A stretch of DNA of 64,000 bases from Saprospiraceae bacterium. GTDB taxonomy: Bacteria > Bacteroidota > Bacteroidia > Chitinophagales > Saprospiraceae. Position numbers and translations under genes: made by a program. The first letter of the stretch is position 1. Each line of letters opens with the position of its first letter. Shown here one piece after another: positions 24,327 through 32,900 of the stretch. The stretch spans positions 124,001-188,000 of the forward strand of contig JAHDES010000004.1 in NCBI GenBank assembly GCA_020628645.1, read 5' to 3'. The notes under the pieces are model-generated. The model made no database searches. It saw nothing but the letters and a program-made list of their open reading frames with translations, and was not told where the DNA came from.

Positions 24327-25607
24327 TCAAAAACTGGAATGAAGAATTATTTTTTGGGCTATTCTTCGATTATTACTTAACACTGATACGACGATTCTCT
24401 TTGCTGAAAATGAATTGGTATTTATTTTAAAAATAGATGTCTTTTTTGAATCTTGATATAATATTCTCCCTGTAAAATCGGCAATCTGTACATCTTCTAA
24501 TACATCTCCATTTTTAGATTGAACAAGCAGTAAACTATCTTCAAAAGAGACCAATAAGTCGTTTTCTTCATTTGATAAATCATCCGTACTTGTAGCAATC
24601 CAAGATTGATAATTTATACTTGTTAATAAATCATCATTCCCCATCAACCAGCATTCTTTCTCCATCTCTCCTTCCCAATTTTCCTTCACAAACGCATTGA
24701 CATGAATACGCGAATCTCCCCACCCCTGCCCTTGCCACATGGATTGACTATCCCAATTAACATTAATATAGGCAAGTGCTTTAATTCTATTATTGTCGTA
24801 AATAGTTTGAAGCAAGGGTTCATACCAATTGGCCCAATAGGGTTCACCACTTCCCACTTTTAAATCAACACGTGGAGTGGCCTCAGCAATCATAATCGGT
24901 TTATCGTGTTCTTCGGCGAAGGTCGTAATACTTTGCCCCATATTATTGCCATCAAATTGAGAATAGCCCACCCAATTCACATATTCATCTCCAGGATACC
25001 AGTCTATTATATTGGAATAATTCAAACCCGCTGATTGCCAAACATAAGCTGCATTTTTCACCCCTAAATCATCAAATTTATGAACGATATATTGCCAAGC
25101 GGCTTTAAATTGAGTTGGATTATAACTATTCCAAGGCCCTTCAAACTCATACCCAATTCGTATAAAAACAGGTCGATTTTGAGATTTGATCCAATTTGCA
25201 AATGTAGTTAAGGAATTATCATAGGTTCCATTTACAATTCCAGTCAATTGATTGACTAAATATAAGCCAATCACAATGAAACTATTATCAAAGGTTTCAT
25301 CTTCCAAATATGATTGAGCGCGTACATCCCCCGAACCCCAATTATCTAAATTGGTTAAACCACCTAAAGTCGAAAGAGAAGTATAAGAAGTGACTCCTGC
25401 TGGAGTATGTCCTGTAATATTATCAACATAACCATCTGTATAGTTATTTAAGCCGCCTACTGCGCCTAAGTCTTGCCCCATAATGAGCAATTTATCTCCA
25501 TCTTGAGGTGCGAATTTTGCAGCACCAAAGTTGGCACTTTCTTGTGAATAAGTGAAGCCACAAGTTAGGAGAAAACTTAGAAGTAAAAGCGACTTTAAAG
25601 TAGACAT
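24327..25607 (-). CDS. Secreted GH26-like glycoside hydrolase with T9SS sorting domain
   Basis: 426 residues from the ATG at 25607, one base after the xylA stop; the frame is open to 25637 but that overlaps xylA. Signal peptide LKSLLLLSFLLTCGFTYSQ. The catalytic region (about 25-320) fits GH26 beta-mannanase-like enzymes: IRIGYEFEGPWN supplies the acid/base glutamate (Glu154) and PIMIAEATPR the nucleophile (Glu242), with W-x-G-Y-S and WQSAG between them. The last 70 residues (VQIADFTGRILY, then IVVSVLSNNRRIAQKIIL) look like a type A T9SS sorting domain, so it is probably displayed or secreted. GH26 usually acts on mannans, and some members on beta-1,3-xylans; the xylose locus makes the latter plausible here. 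Confidence 0.8.
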   Translation of the reverse strand: MSTLKSLLLLSFLLTCGFTYSQESANFGAAKFAPQDGDKLLIMGQDLGAVGGLNNYTDGYVDNITGHTPAGVTSYTSLSTLGGLTNLDNWGSGDVRAQSYLEDETFDNSFIVIGLYLVNQLTGIVNGTYDNSLTTFANWIKSQNRPVFIRIGYEFEGPWNSYNPTQFKAAWQYIVHKFDDLGVKNAAYVWQSAGLNYSNIIDWYPGDEYVNWVGYSQFDGNNMGQSITTFAEEHDKPIMIAEATPRVDLKVGSGEPYWANWYEPLLQTIYDNNRIKALAYINVNWDSQSMWQGQGWGDSRIHVNAFVKENWEGEMEKECWLMGNDDLLTSINYQSWIATSTDDLSNEENDLLVSFEDSLLLVQSKNGDVLEDVQIADFTGRILYQDSKKTSIFKINTNSFSAKRIVVSVLSNNRRIAQKIILHSSF

Positions 25608-25608
25608 T

Positions 25609-26940
25609 TTACAAATACTGATTGATGATATTCTCAAACAATTCTTGTTTACCTGATCGTTGTGTTGGTTCTCCTATTTGATGCGCCAGTTTTGCTAATG
25701 CTTCAAGTGAGAGATCGCCATTTTCAAATGATTGACCATTTCCACCATCAAATGAACTATAACGTTCCGCTCGTAATTTCTTATAATCGGAATGATCTAA
25801 AACATCTTGTGCCACTAATAAAGCTCGTGCGAAAGCATCCATTCCACCAATATGTGCATAGAATAGATCAATTAGGTCGGTAGAATTACGGCGTGTTTTG
25901 GCATCAAAATTAATACCACCACCTTGAAATCCTCCCCCTTCAAGAATTACTAAATAACATTCTGCTAATTCATACACATTATTGGGGAATTGATCGGTAT
26001 CCCAACCATTTTGATAATCGCCTCGATTGGCATCCATACTTCCGAGTAAACCTTGATCGACAGCGACTTGTATTTCGTGTTGCATAGTGTGTTGGGCTAG
26101 CGTAGCATGATTTACTTCCAAATTAAGTTTAAAATCACCCGCCAGTCCATATTCATTTAGGAAGCCAGCTACTGTCGCAGCATCAAAATCGTATTGATGT
26201 TTGCTGGGTTCCATGGGTTTAGGTTCGATAAAGAATGTACCTGTAAATCCATTTTTACGGGCATAATCTTTACACATATGAAGGAATCGAGCCATGTGAT
26301 CGAGTTCCTTTTTCATATTGGTATTCAGTAAACTCATATAGCCTTCGCGACCTCCCCAGAATACATAATTTTCACCACCTAATTTGATGGTTGCATCTAG
26401 GGCATTTTTCACTTGTGCGCCTGCATAAGCCACCACATCAAAATCAGGATTAGTGGAAGCTCCATTCATGTATCGAGGATTGGAAAACAAATTAGCTGTT
26501 CCCCAAAGTAATTTGACACCAGAAGCTTTTTGTTTTTCAAGCGCATAATCTGTAATAAAATCAACGCGCTTTCCAAATTCATCTAATGAGGCATCTCCTT
26601 CATCTATTAAATCCACATCGTGGAAACAATAGTAAGGTGCACCAATTTTAGTAATAAATTCAAAAGCAGCATCCATTTTATCTTTGGCAGATTGATAGGG
26701 GTCATCAGAGCTGAGCCAAGGGAAATTTTTTGTTCCAATTCCAAAAGGATCTCCACCTGTTCCACAGAAGGAATGCCAATACGCAATGGCAAATTTAAAA
26801 TGATCTTTCATCGATTTACCACCTACGATACGATCTTCATCATACCATTTAAAGGCTAACGGATTATTAGAGGTACGACCTTCGTACTTAATTTTAGAGA
26901 TTCCTTTGAAGTATTCTTTGTTACCTAGTACTACACTCAT
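25609..26940 (-). CDS. xylA: Xylose isomerase
   Basis: 443 residues, normal for class II xylose isomerases. Motifs: [15 protein letters not shown] (catalytic histidine), [33 protein letters not shown] (metal-binding glutamate), [13 protein letters not shown] and [20 protein letters not shown]. It interconverts D-xylose and D-xylulose in the cytoplasm with divalent metal. It is followed with one base between by the GH26-like gene, so the two are translated from one mRNA. The 342-bp space upstream contains inverted repeats that may be operators. Confidence 0.97.
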   Translation of the reverse strand: MSVVLGNKEYFKGISKIKYEGRTSNNPLAFKWYDEDRIVGGKSMKDHFKFAIAYWHSFCGTGGDPFGIGTKNFPWLSSDDPYQSAKDKMDAAFEFITKIGAPYYCFHDVDLIDEGDASLDEFGKRVDFITDYALEKQKASGVKLLWGTANLFSNPRYMNGASTNPDFDVVAYAGAQVKNALDATIKLGGENYVFWGGREGYMSLLNTNMKKELDHMARFLHMCKDYARKNGFTGTFFIEPKPMEPSKHQYDFDAATVAGFLNEYGLAGDFKLNLEVNHATLAQHTMQHEIQVAVDQGLLGSMDANRGDYQNGWDTDQFPNNVYELAECYLVILEGGGFQGGGINFDAKTRRNSTDLIDLFYAHIGGMDAFARALLVAQDVLDHSDYKKLRAERYSSFDGGNGQSFENGDLSLEALAKLAHQIGEPTQRSGKQELFENIINQYL

Positions 26941-27020
26941 GCTGTTATATGGCTAAGGTTTTGAATAATTATTTTTTTTTAAAGTAGTAATTTATATGTT
27001 CAGTAGGTTATTTTCGAACC

Positions 27021-27123
27021 CATCCATTCACGTCTTCTACACACATTTTTTATAGTGTTTCATAATCCCTATGAGATTTATGTATTCTTTCCTCTAGTAT
27101 GTAAAATTCTTTGTGAATGGATG
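27021..27123. promoter_or_regulatory. Widely spaced 11-bp inverted repeat upstream of xylA
   Basis: CATCCATTCAC (27021-27031) and its exact complement GTGAATGGATG (27113-27123) lie 81 bp apart, 81-183 bp before the xylA start. This could be a pair of operator half-sites or the base of a structured leader. Confidence 0.4.
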
Positions 27124-27192
27124 TTGGAAAGAAATGAAGAGTTTTTAAGCCCCTTTATTCATGTGTTTAAAATTTTTCAGTAGTTAAAATTT

Positions 27193-27208
27193 GCAGAAAA
27201 ATTTCTGC
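27193..27208. promoter_or_regulatory. 16-bp palindrome between xylB and xylA
   Basis: GCAGAAA-AA-TTTCTGC is a 7+2+7 palindrome, a good size for a dimeric regulator site. It lies 75 nt after the xylB stop and 253 bp before the xylA start. Confidence 0.35.
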
Positions 27209-27282
27209 GCACATGTAACCACTGCGTTCTCGCATAATATTTTTTAATCATACCCTTGTGTGTTATTTATGATTTATAAATA

Positions 27283-28773
27283 TCATGCTCGTTTCATTAG
27301 TCGTTTTAAATCGTTTTGCCAAACTTGATACGCCTGTTTATATCCGCCATTTGCATTTTCAGGATAAAAGCGATGTTCTACTTCTCCCGCTTGAACAGCT
27401 TCACCAATATTACTATACACCTTTGCTCCAATACCACTCGCTTTTGCTGCGCCCACTGCACCCGTTGTTTTGACCACTTCAATACAGCAATTTAACAGAT
27501 TTGCAATGGTCATGGAGAACACTTTGGATTGAAAAAGATTATCATTTCCCACTTTTATTACCTCTGGATTTAAATCCAATTCCTTTAATACTTTGAATCC
27601 ATAAACAAATGAGAAAGCAATTCCTTCTAAAGCTGCTCTATAAAAATGAGCTCTAGTATGACGATTAAATTGTAAATTATTGATTTGAGCCCCTAAATTA
27701 TCATTCTCTAACATTCGTTCTGCTCCATTTCCAAAAGGAATAATCCGTAAACCATCTGCACCTACTGGAACAGAACTCAACATCCGCTCCATATCTTCGT
27801 AGGAAGTATTCGCCAATGCCATTTGTTTCTTCATCCATGAATACTGAATGCCCGCTCCATTGATACAAAGTAATAAACCAAGTCTTGGGTTTTCAGGGGT
27901 ATGATTTACATGGGCAAAGCCATTAATACGAGATTGAGGATCATATTTAGCTTGGTCTACAATACCATACACTACTCCCGAAGTTCCTCCTGTAGCAGCA
28001 ACTTCATTGGGTTGAAAAACCCCTAAGGAAAGTGCATTATTTGGTTGATCGCCTGCTCTATAAGTTACAGGAATTCCTGCTTTTAGTCCTGTTTGTTCCG
28101 CTGCTTTTTTACTTAGTTTCCCATGTTCTCCAAAGGTATCAACTATGGATGGTAATAAATCTTTTTCGATACCATAATAATCTAGTAATTTAGAAGCGAT
28201 AGTATCCGTTTTAAAATCCCAAAATATTCCTTCGGAAAGACCAGAAATAGTTGTATTTACTACCCCTGTTAATTTCATGGCGATAAAATCACCTGGTAAC
28301 ATTATTTTATAAATCTGTTGATATACATCAGGTTCATTATCTTTTACCCATTTTAGTTTTGAGGCTGTAAAATTTCCTGGGGAATTGAGAAAGTGACTTA
28401 AACAGGTTTTCTCACCAATAGCTTTAAAGGCTTCGTTTCCAATTTCTACCGCTCGACTATCACACCAGATAATGGAAGGACGTAAAATCTGTTGATGCTT
28501 ATCAATTAATACCAAACCATGCATTTGATAAGCAATACCAATACCTTTAATTTGAGATGTGGAAATAGAAGAATCTTTTAGTAATAACTTTGTCGCTTGA
28601 CATAAGCTTTCCCACCAGACTTCTGGATGTTGTTCTGCCCAACCCACTTGCCTAGAGATTATATCTAATTCTAATTCAGGGTATTGAACGACTTTAACCG
28701 CATTGCCTGTTTCAGCATCAACTAAAGCAGCTTTGATGGAGGAACTCCCAATATCATAACCTAATAGATACAC
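27283..28773 (-). CDS. xylB: Xylulokinase
   Basis: 496 residues, FGGY carbohydrate kinase family. Seen: N-terminal phosphate loop LGYDIGSSSIKAALVD, the sugar-site QMHG (residues 83-86), the catalytic base Asp242 in YRAGDQPNNALSLG and the GTSGVVYG adenosine motif. It phosphorylates D-xylulose after XylA. It is a close, gap-free paralogue over about 490 residues of the kinase half of the next upstream gene. Together with xylA and the symporter it gives uptake, isomerisation and phosphorylation of xylose. Confidence 0.93.
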   Translation of the reverse strand: MYLLGYDIGSSSIKAALVDAETGNAVKVVQYPELELDIISRQVGWAEQHPEVWWESLCQATKLLLKDSSISTSQIKGIGIAYQMHGLVLIDKHQQILRPSIIWCDSRAVEIGNEAFKAIGEKTCLSHFLNSPGNFTASKLKWVKDNEPDVYQQIYKIMLPGDFIAMKLTGVVNTTISGLSEGIFWDFKTDTIASKLLDYYGIEKDLLPSIVDTFGEHGKLSKKAAEQTGLKAGIPVTYRAGDQPNNALSLGVFQPNEVAATGGTSGVVYGIVDQAKYDPQSRINGFAHVNHTPENPRLGLLLCINGAGIQYSWMKKQMALANTSYEDMERMLSSVPVGADGLRIIPFGNGAERMLENDNLGAQINNLQFNRHTRAHFYRAALEGIAFSFVYGFKVLKELDLNPEVIKVGNDNLFQSKVFSMTIANLLNCCIEVVKTTGAVGAAKASGIGAKVYSNIGEAVQAGEVEHRFYPENANGGYKQAYQVWQNDLKRLMKRA

Positions 28774-28925
28774 TTCAAATTATTAGTTTTGGTTAGAATA
28801 CCTTTTTTTATATATAAAATCGAAATTTTATATGGATAATTTCAATCAAACAAAACAAAGAACGGAATAATTGAAAAGTTCACCTAATTTTATACTACTA
28901 CATTACTTCGTCTATTTAGGCAAAA

Positions 28926-28937
28926 AATACGTCAAAA
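28926..28937 (-). promoter_or_regulatory. Candidate operator TTTTGACGTATT, site 1 (before xylB)
   Basis: The same 12 bases occur on the same strand at 31039-31050, upstream of the regulator-like kinase fusion. In both places CCTAAATA follows shortly downstream. A shared motif before xylB and before the regulator suggests a binding site of that regulator; this is inference from two copies. Confidence 0.35.
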
Positions 28938-28951
28938 CTACGTCGTTGGTG

Positions 28952-30937
28952 TTATATTTTTTCTAAATATCCAAACAGACTTTCTCCTTTTTGGATATGC
29001 AATTTTTTCCGAAGGCGATAGCGTTTCGTTTCCGTTCCTCGAATGGATAAATTAAGGCGATCCGATATTTCTTTCGTGCTTAGTTTAAGTTTTAATAACC
29101 AGCACATTTTTAGTTCCTCATACGTTAAGGAAGGATGACGACTTTTAAGACTTTCTGAAAACCCATCATTTAAAAGATTAAAATGTTCAGCAAATGATTG
29201 CCATGCATCTTTAGTGTGAAGTTGGCTATTTAGTTTTTGCTTTAATGCGGTGAGTTTCTTTTTAGTATTGCTAGAAGCTTCTCCGTTGGAAAGAATTTTA
29301 GTTAGAGCATGCTGAATTTCATTGAGTAAATCTTGGTTAGCAGCCAATTGTATAGATTGTGTAGCAATAGTTTTACTATTTTCTCTTATGGTTTTATCTA
29401 AGGCTTCGTTTTGATTTTTCAGAAATTCCGTTTTTGTATTCTCTTGTTTAGATTGATTAATCACCTTATTTAAAGTGGTTTGCCAATAATTATAGGCTTG
29501 TGAACATTGACCATAATTGAGGTTAGGTTCATATAATGCAGTAGGCTGCACACTTTGAAGGGCTTCTTCCAGTGAATCATAAATACCACAACCTATTCCA
29601 GCCGCTCTAGCAGCTCCTACTGCTCCCGTAGTATCAACTACTTCTATGTTATTACCCAATAATGTTGCTATAGTAGAGGAAAATATCTTGGATTGGAACA
29701 TATTATCATTACCAACTCGAATCACATCTACCGCCAATCCCATTTCTTTTAAAATATTAATACCATACACAAACGTAAAGGCAACGCCTTCTAAGGCAGC
29801 ACGATATAAATGCGCACGTGTATGTCGATTAAAGCGCAGATTAAAAATGTGTGACCCTAAATTTCGATCTTCAAAAATACGTTCTGATCCATTTCCGAAT
29901 GGCAGTACACAAATCCCCTCTGCTCCTATTTGTACGGAAGAAGCCATTCGATCCATATCTAAATAACTTCTGCCTGATCGCGCAATTTGTTGTTTCATCC
30001 AACTGTACTGAATTCCTGCCCCATTAATGCACAATAAAATTCCAATACGATCAAAATTTTGTTCATAATTCACATGGGCAAAGGCATTTACTCTTGATTT
30101 TTCATCATAAATGGGTTTGTTCACCACACCGTAAACAACTCCCGATGTACCACTAGTAGCAGCAATTTCTCCTTGGCGTAGTACATTTAGCGATAAAGCA
30201 TTGTTGGGCTGGTCACCTGCTCGGTAGGTGATTGGTGTACCCTCTGCCAATCCTGTTTGGATGGCAGCATCAAGATTTAGCTTACCTGTTTTTGCAAAAG
30301 TAGGTGTTATTTCGGGAAGTAAAGAGTTATCAAACCCAAAATAGTCTAATACTTTTTGGGCTATTTTTCGTTCTTTAAAATTCCAAAAAATCCCTTCCGA
30401 CAAACCTGAAATTGTGGTACTGATTTCACCCGTTAATTTCATGGCAATGTATTCTCCTGGTAGTAATATTTTATGAATTTTACTATAAACATCAGGCTCA
30501 TTATCTTTGATCCATTTTAATTTAGAAGCGGTAAAATTTCCAGGTGAGTTCAAGTATTCACTTAAACAAAATTCTTCTCCTAAATCATGGAAAGCTTGCT
30601 TCCCAATAGAGGCAGCCCGACTATCACACCAAATGATAGATGGACGAAGCACTTGTAAGTCTTTGTCTACCAAGACCAAACCATGCATTTGATAAGCTAT
30701 ACCAATACCTTTAATTTGCTTTGGATCAACTTGTGCCGTATGAATTAACTTGCGGGTTGCCATACAAAGATGTTGCCACCAAACTTCAGGTTGTTGTTCT
30801 GCCCAACCAATTTGTCTTGAAACAAGATCCATTTCTTGTTTGGGGTATTGCTCTATTCCTACTACTTCATGCGTAATTGCATTTACTAATGCAACTTTAA
30901 TAGTAGAGCTTCCTATATCGTATCCAAGTAAGTACAT
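28952..30937 (-). CDS. Xylulokinase-like FGGY kinase fused to a LuxR-type DNA-binding domain
   Basis: 661 residues in one uninterrupted frame. Residues 1-490 are a full FGGY kinase (GYDIGSSTIKVALVN, QMHG 83-86, Asp242 in YRAGDQPNNALSL, GTSGVVYG), gap-free with the neighbouring XylB over its length as far as I aligned it. Residues about 495-600 form a Lys/Gln/Asn-rich helical linker. Residues 604-661 are a LuxR/GerE-type helix-turn-helix: LTYEELKMCWLLKLKLSTKE, then ISDRLNLSIRGTETKRYRLR and KKLHIQ, as found at the ends of many Bacteroidota sensors. The kinase catalytic residues are kept, so it may still bind or phosphorylate xylulose. Likely role: a one-component regulator of the xyl genes. It lies directly upstream of xylB. 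Confidence 0.88.
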   Translation of the reverse strand: MYLLGYDIGSSTIKVALVNAITHEVVGIEQYPKQEMDLVSRQIGWAEQQPEVWWQHLCMATRKLIHTAQVDPKQIKGIGIAYQMHGLVLVDKDLQVLRPSIIWCDSRAASIGKQAFHDLGEEFCLSEYLNSPGNFTASKLKWIKDNEPDVYSKIHKILLPGEYIAMKLTGEISTTISGLSEGIFWNFKERKIAQKVLDYFGFDNSLLPEITPTFAKTGKLNLDAAIQTGLAEGTPITYRAGDQPNNALSLNVLRQGEIAATSGTSGVVYGVVNKPIYDEKSRVNAFAHVNYEQNFDRIGILLCINGAGIQYSWMKQQIARSGRSYLDMDRMASSVQIGAEGICVLPFGNGSERIFEDRNLGSHIFNLRFNRHTRAHLYRAALEGVAFTFVYGINILKEMGLAVDVIRVGNDNMFQSKIFSSTIATLLGNNIEVVDTTGAVGAARAAGIGCGIYDSLEEALQSVQPTALYEPNLNYGQCSQAYNYWQTTLNKVINQSKQENTKTEFLKNQNEALDKTIRENSKTIATQSIQLAANQDLLNEIQHALTKILSNGEASSNTKKKLTALKQKLNSQLHTKDAWQSFAEHFNLLNDGFSESLKSRHPSLTYEELKMCWLLKLKLSTKEISDRLNLSIRGTETKRYRLRKKLHIQKGESLFGYLEKI

Positions 30938-30952
30938 TTAATGAAGGTTCGT

Positions 30953-30979
30953 TAAATAGCCATGTTAAAAAGCTATTTA
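30953..30979 (-). promoter_or_regulatory. Inverted repeat in the leader of the kinase-HTH fusion gene
   Basis: TAAATAGC (30953-30960) and GCTATTTA (30972-30979) form an 8-bp stem 15 nt before the ATG at 30937. It may be an operator for autoregulation or a leader hairpin. Confidence 0.35.
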
Positions 30980-31038
30980 TTGCTTTCTCAATTGATGAAA
31001 ATGTATTTGGAAGTATTTATTTAGGTTAGTACTTCAAT

Positions 31039-31050
31039 AATACGTCAAAA
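31039..31050 (-). promoter_or_regulatory. Candidate operator TTTTGACGTATT, site 2 (before the kinase-HTH fusion)
   Basis: Exact 12-bp match to 28926-28937 on the same strand, about 100 bp before the fusion gene's start and 61 bp after the holA stop. Confidence 0.35.
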
Positions 31051-31111
31051 AGTGGAGTAATTAGAATTATTAGAACTATTTTATTGAATTGAGGAGAAAA
31101 AATAGGTGTTG

Positions 31112-32137
31112 CTATCGAACATTTAATATCTGAAAGACCAATTCTTTCATCAATTCGCCCTCAGGAGTAGCATTATTTTCTACTCCTTTGGAACGTAAAT
31201 CATAACGTTTTAGCAGATGAATGACTTCTTCAATTTGATGGCGAGAAAAATTTCTAATGGTCGTTTTATATTTTTTTACTTGAAAAGCAGCAGCATATTC
31301 ATTTCTAGGATTCATACCCAAAGCTTTCGCTAATTCAAAATCAACTAAATTTCGAAGACTATGACTCATGTAAGCTTTACTAAAAAAACCATAGAGCGTC
31401 CCAATGACTACAACTAAGGGATTTTTACGTGGATTAGCGATAAAGTAATTGATAATTCTATTTGCTTTTAAGGTATTTCGTTCGCCTAGTGCATTTTGTA
31501 ATTCAAATATGTTATAATCTTTACTTATGCCAATATTATCTTGAATAATTTGACTTGTAATGGTCGTTCCTTTGGGAACATTAATGGCTAATTTATCTAA
31601 TTCATTGGCTACTTTGGAAAGACTAGTGCCCAGATATTCAGCAATCATGGCTACGGCATCTGGCTGAATTTTATATTGCTTTTCTCTAAGATAATCTTCT
31701 ATCCAATTGGGGATTTGATTGTCATAGAGTTTTTTGGATTCAAAAACGACTCCATGTTTTTTTACTGCTTTACCAAAAGTGGTTCGCATATCTAAGCGTT
31801 TGTGCTTATGGCAAATCACAAAAATTGTAGTGGGAACTGCTCGTTCTACATACACCTTTAGATCTTTTAAGGTACGCATCTCTTGCGCTTCTTTTAAAAT
31901 AATGAGTTGGTGAGAAGCCATCATCGGATAACGAGAAGCGGCATCAATCAAAGATTTAGCTTGCGCTTCTTTTCCATAAACGACGGTATAATTGAAGGCT
32001 TTTTCTGATTCGTTGAGGACGTTTTGCTCAAAGAAAGCAATGATTTTATCTAAATAGAAGGATTCTTCTCCATGTAGTAGATAGACAGATCTATATTCCT
32101 TTTTTTTGAGTTGTGTCAGAAGTTCGTTAAACGTCAT
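31112..32137 (-). CDS. holA: DNA polymerase III subunit delta
   Basis: 341 residues. The start FNELLTQLKKKEYRSVYLLHGEESFYLDKI, LIILKEAQEMRTLKDLKVYV and the domain II region IAEYLGTSLSKVANELDKLAI are typical of HolA, the clamp-loader subunit that opens the beta clamp. Degenerate AAA+ fold without a Walker A, as in the family. It stands alone upstream of the xyl locus and downstream of the hemH pair. Confidence 0.92.
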   Translation of the reverse strand: MTFNELLTQLKKKEYRSVYLLHGEESFYLDKIIAFFEQNVLNESEKAFNYTVVYGKEAQAKSLIDAASRYPMMASHQLIILKEAQEMRTLKDLKVYVERAVPTTIFVICHKHKRLDMRTTFGKAVKKHGVVFESKKLYDNQIPNWIEDYLREKQYKIQPDAVAMIAEYLGTSLSKVANELDKLAINVPKGTTITSQIIQDNIGISKDYNIFELQNALGERNTLKANRIINYFIANPRKNPLVVVIGTLYGFFSKAYMSHSLRNLVDFELAKALGMNPRNEYAAAFQVKKYKTTIRNFSRHQIEEVIHLLKRYDLRSKGVENNATPEGELMKELVFQILNVR

Positions 32138-32228
32138 AAAATAAGTTCCTTTTCTAGAGCGATTTATAAAGGTAGGAAGTGTTTAGAATTTAAACGAATG
32201 AAAGAATAATTTTTGTGCTTGGTATTTG

Positions 32229-32873
32229 CTACGTACTTCTTTTTAAACCCTCCGCCCAGTCTTTTAGTGTAGGATGCACTCCTTTTTCATAAATCAAGCC
32301 TAAATCTGCTAAAAATTTATCAAGCGTATGTTTACCCCGTTCTTTATCCGCTCCTACCACTTGCCATTTCACTTCTTCATTTGTTTTCTTTGAAGAAAAG
32401 CCACCATAAATTAAATGGGCATCTTTGATGACTTCAAAGTTTAACATATCAACATAAAGGCTTTTTATAAATTGATTGTCTACATCATAACAGGTAAATA
32501 AATAATCCACCTCATTTTCAAATAACCAATTGGTCACATGATACATTAGAATACCAAATGATTGGATGTCATTGAAACTGACCATCCCTCCTTCTAAACA
32601 AATATTGTGATATTGATCTAAACTGTAGGCTTGCACATTTGCTTTTTCCATTGGGGTTGTAAAGCAAATATCATGGTATCGCTTAACGATCATACGACAG
32701 GTAGCTTCATATTCATTTCCATTTTTTAGAACAAATAGAAAAGAATTTTTATCCCATTGTTCATCGTATTCATCACTCCACCCCTCATATCTTTTTGCCA
32801 TTCGTTGCCTAAAAGTTTGCCGAACACCTTCGACATCTCCTTGGAAAGGTTCCCATACTTGAATATGATTCAT
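32229..32873 (-). CDS. GNAT-fold protein resembling LuxI-type autoinducer synthases
   Basis: 214 residues. The N-terminal part carries VRQTFRQRM followed by SDEYD and, 23 residues on, CRM. In acyl-homoserine-lactone synthases the same region reads R-x-x-x-F-x-x-R-L, then D-E-Y-D, then C-x-R-L; here Arg18, Phe21, Trp32, Asp34, Asp37 and Arg60 match. The next LuxI motif (E-x-S-R) is changed to LEGGMVSF. The rest fits a GNAT fold (FGILMYHVTNWLFENEVDYLFTCYDV). It is probably an acyl- or acetyltransferase; a signal-synthase role is unproven. Starts 27 nt after the hemH stop, probably co-transcribed. Confidence 0.55.
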   Translation of the reverse strand: MNHIQVWEPFQGDVEGVRQTFRQRMAKRYEGWSDEYDEQWDKNSFLFVLKNGNEYEATCRMIVKRYHDICFTTPMEKANVQAYSLDQYHNICLEGGMVSFNDIQSFGILMYHVTNWLFENEVDYLFTCYDVDNQFIKSLYVDMLNFEVIKDAHLIYGGFSSKKTNEEVKWQVVGADKERGKHTLDKFLADLGLIYEKGVHPTLKDWAEGLKRST

Positions 32874-32900
32874 CGGTTGAGTAGTTTGAATGTGATCTAT

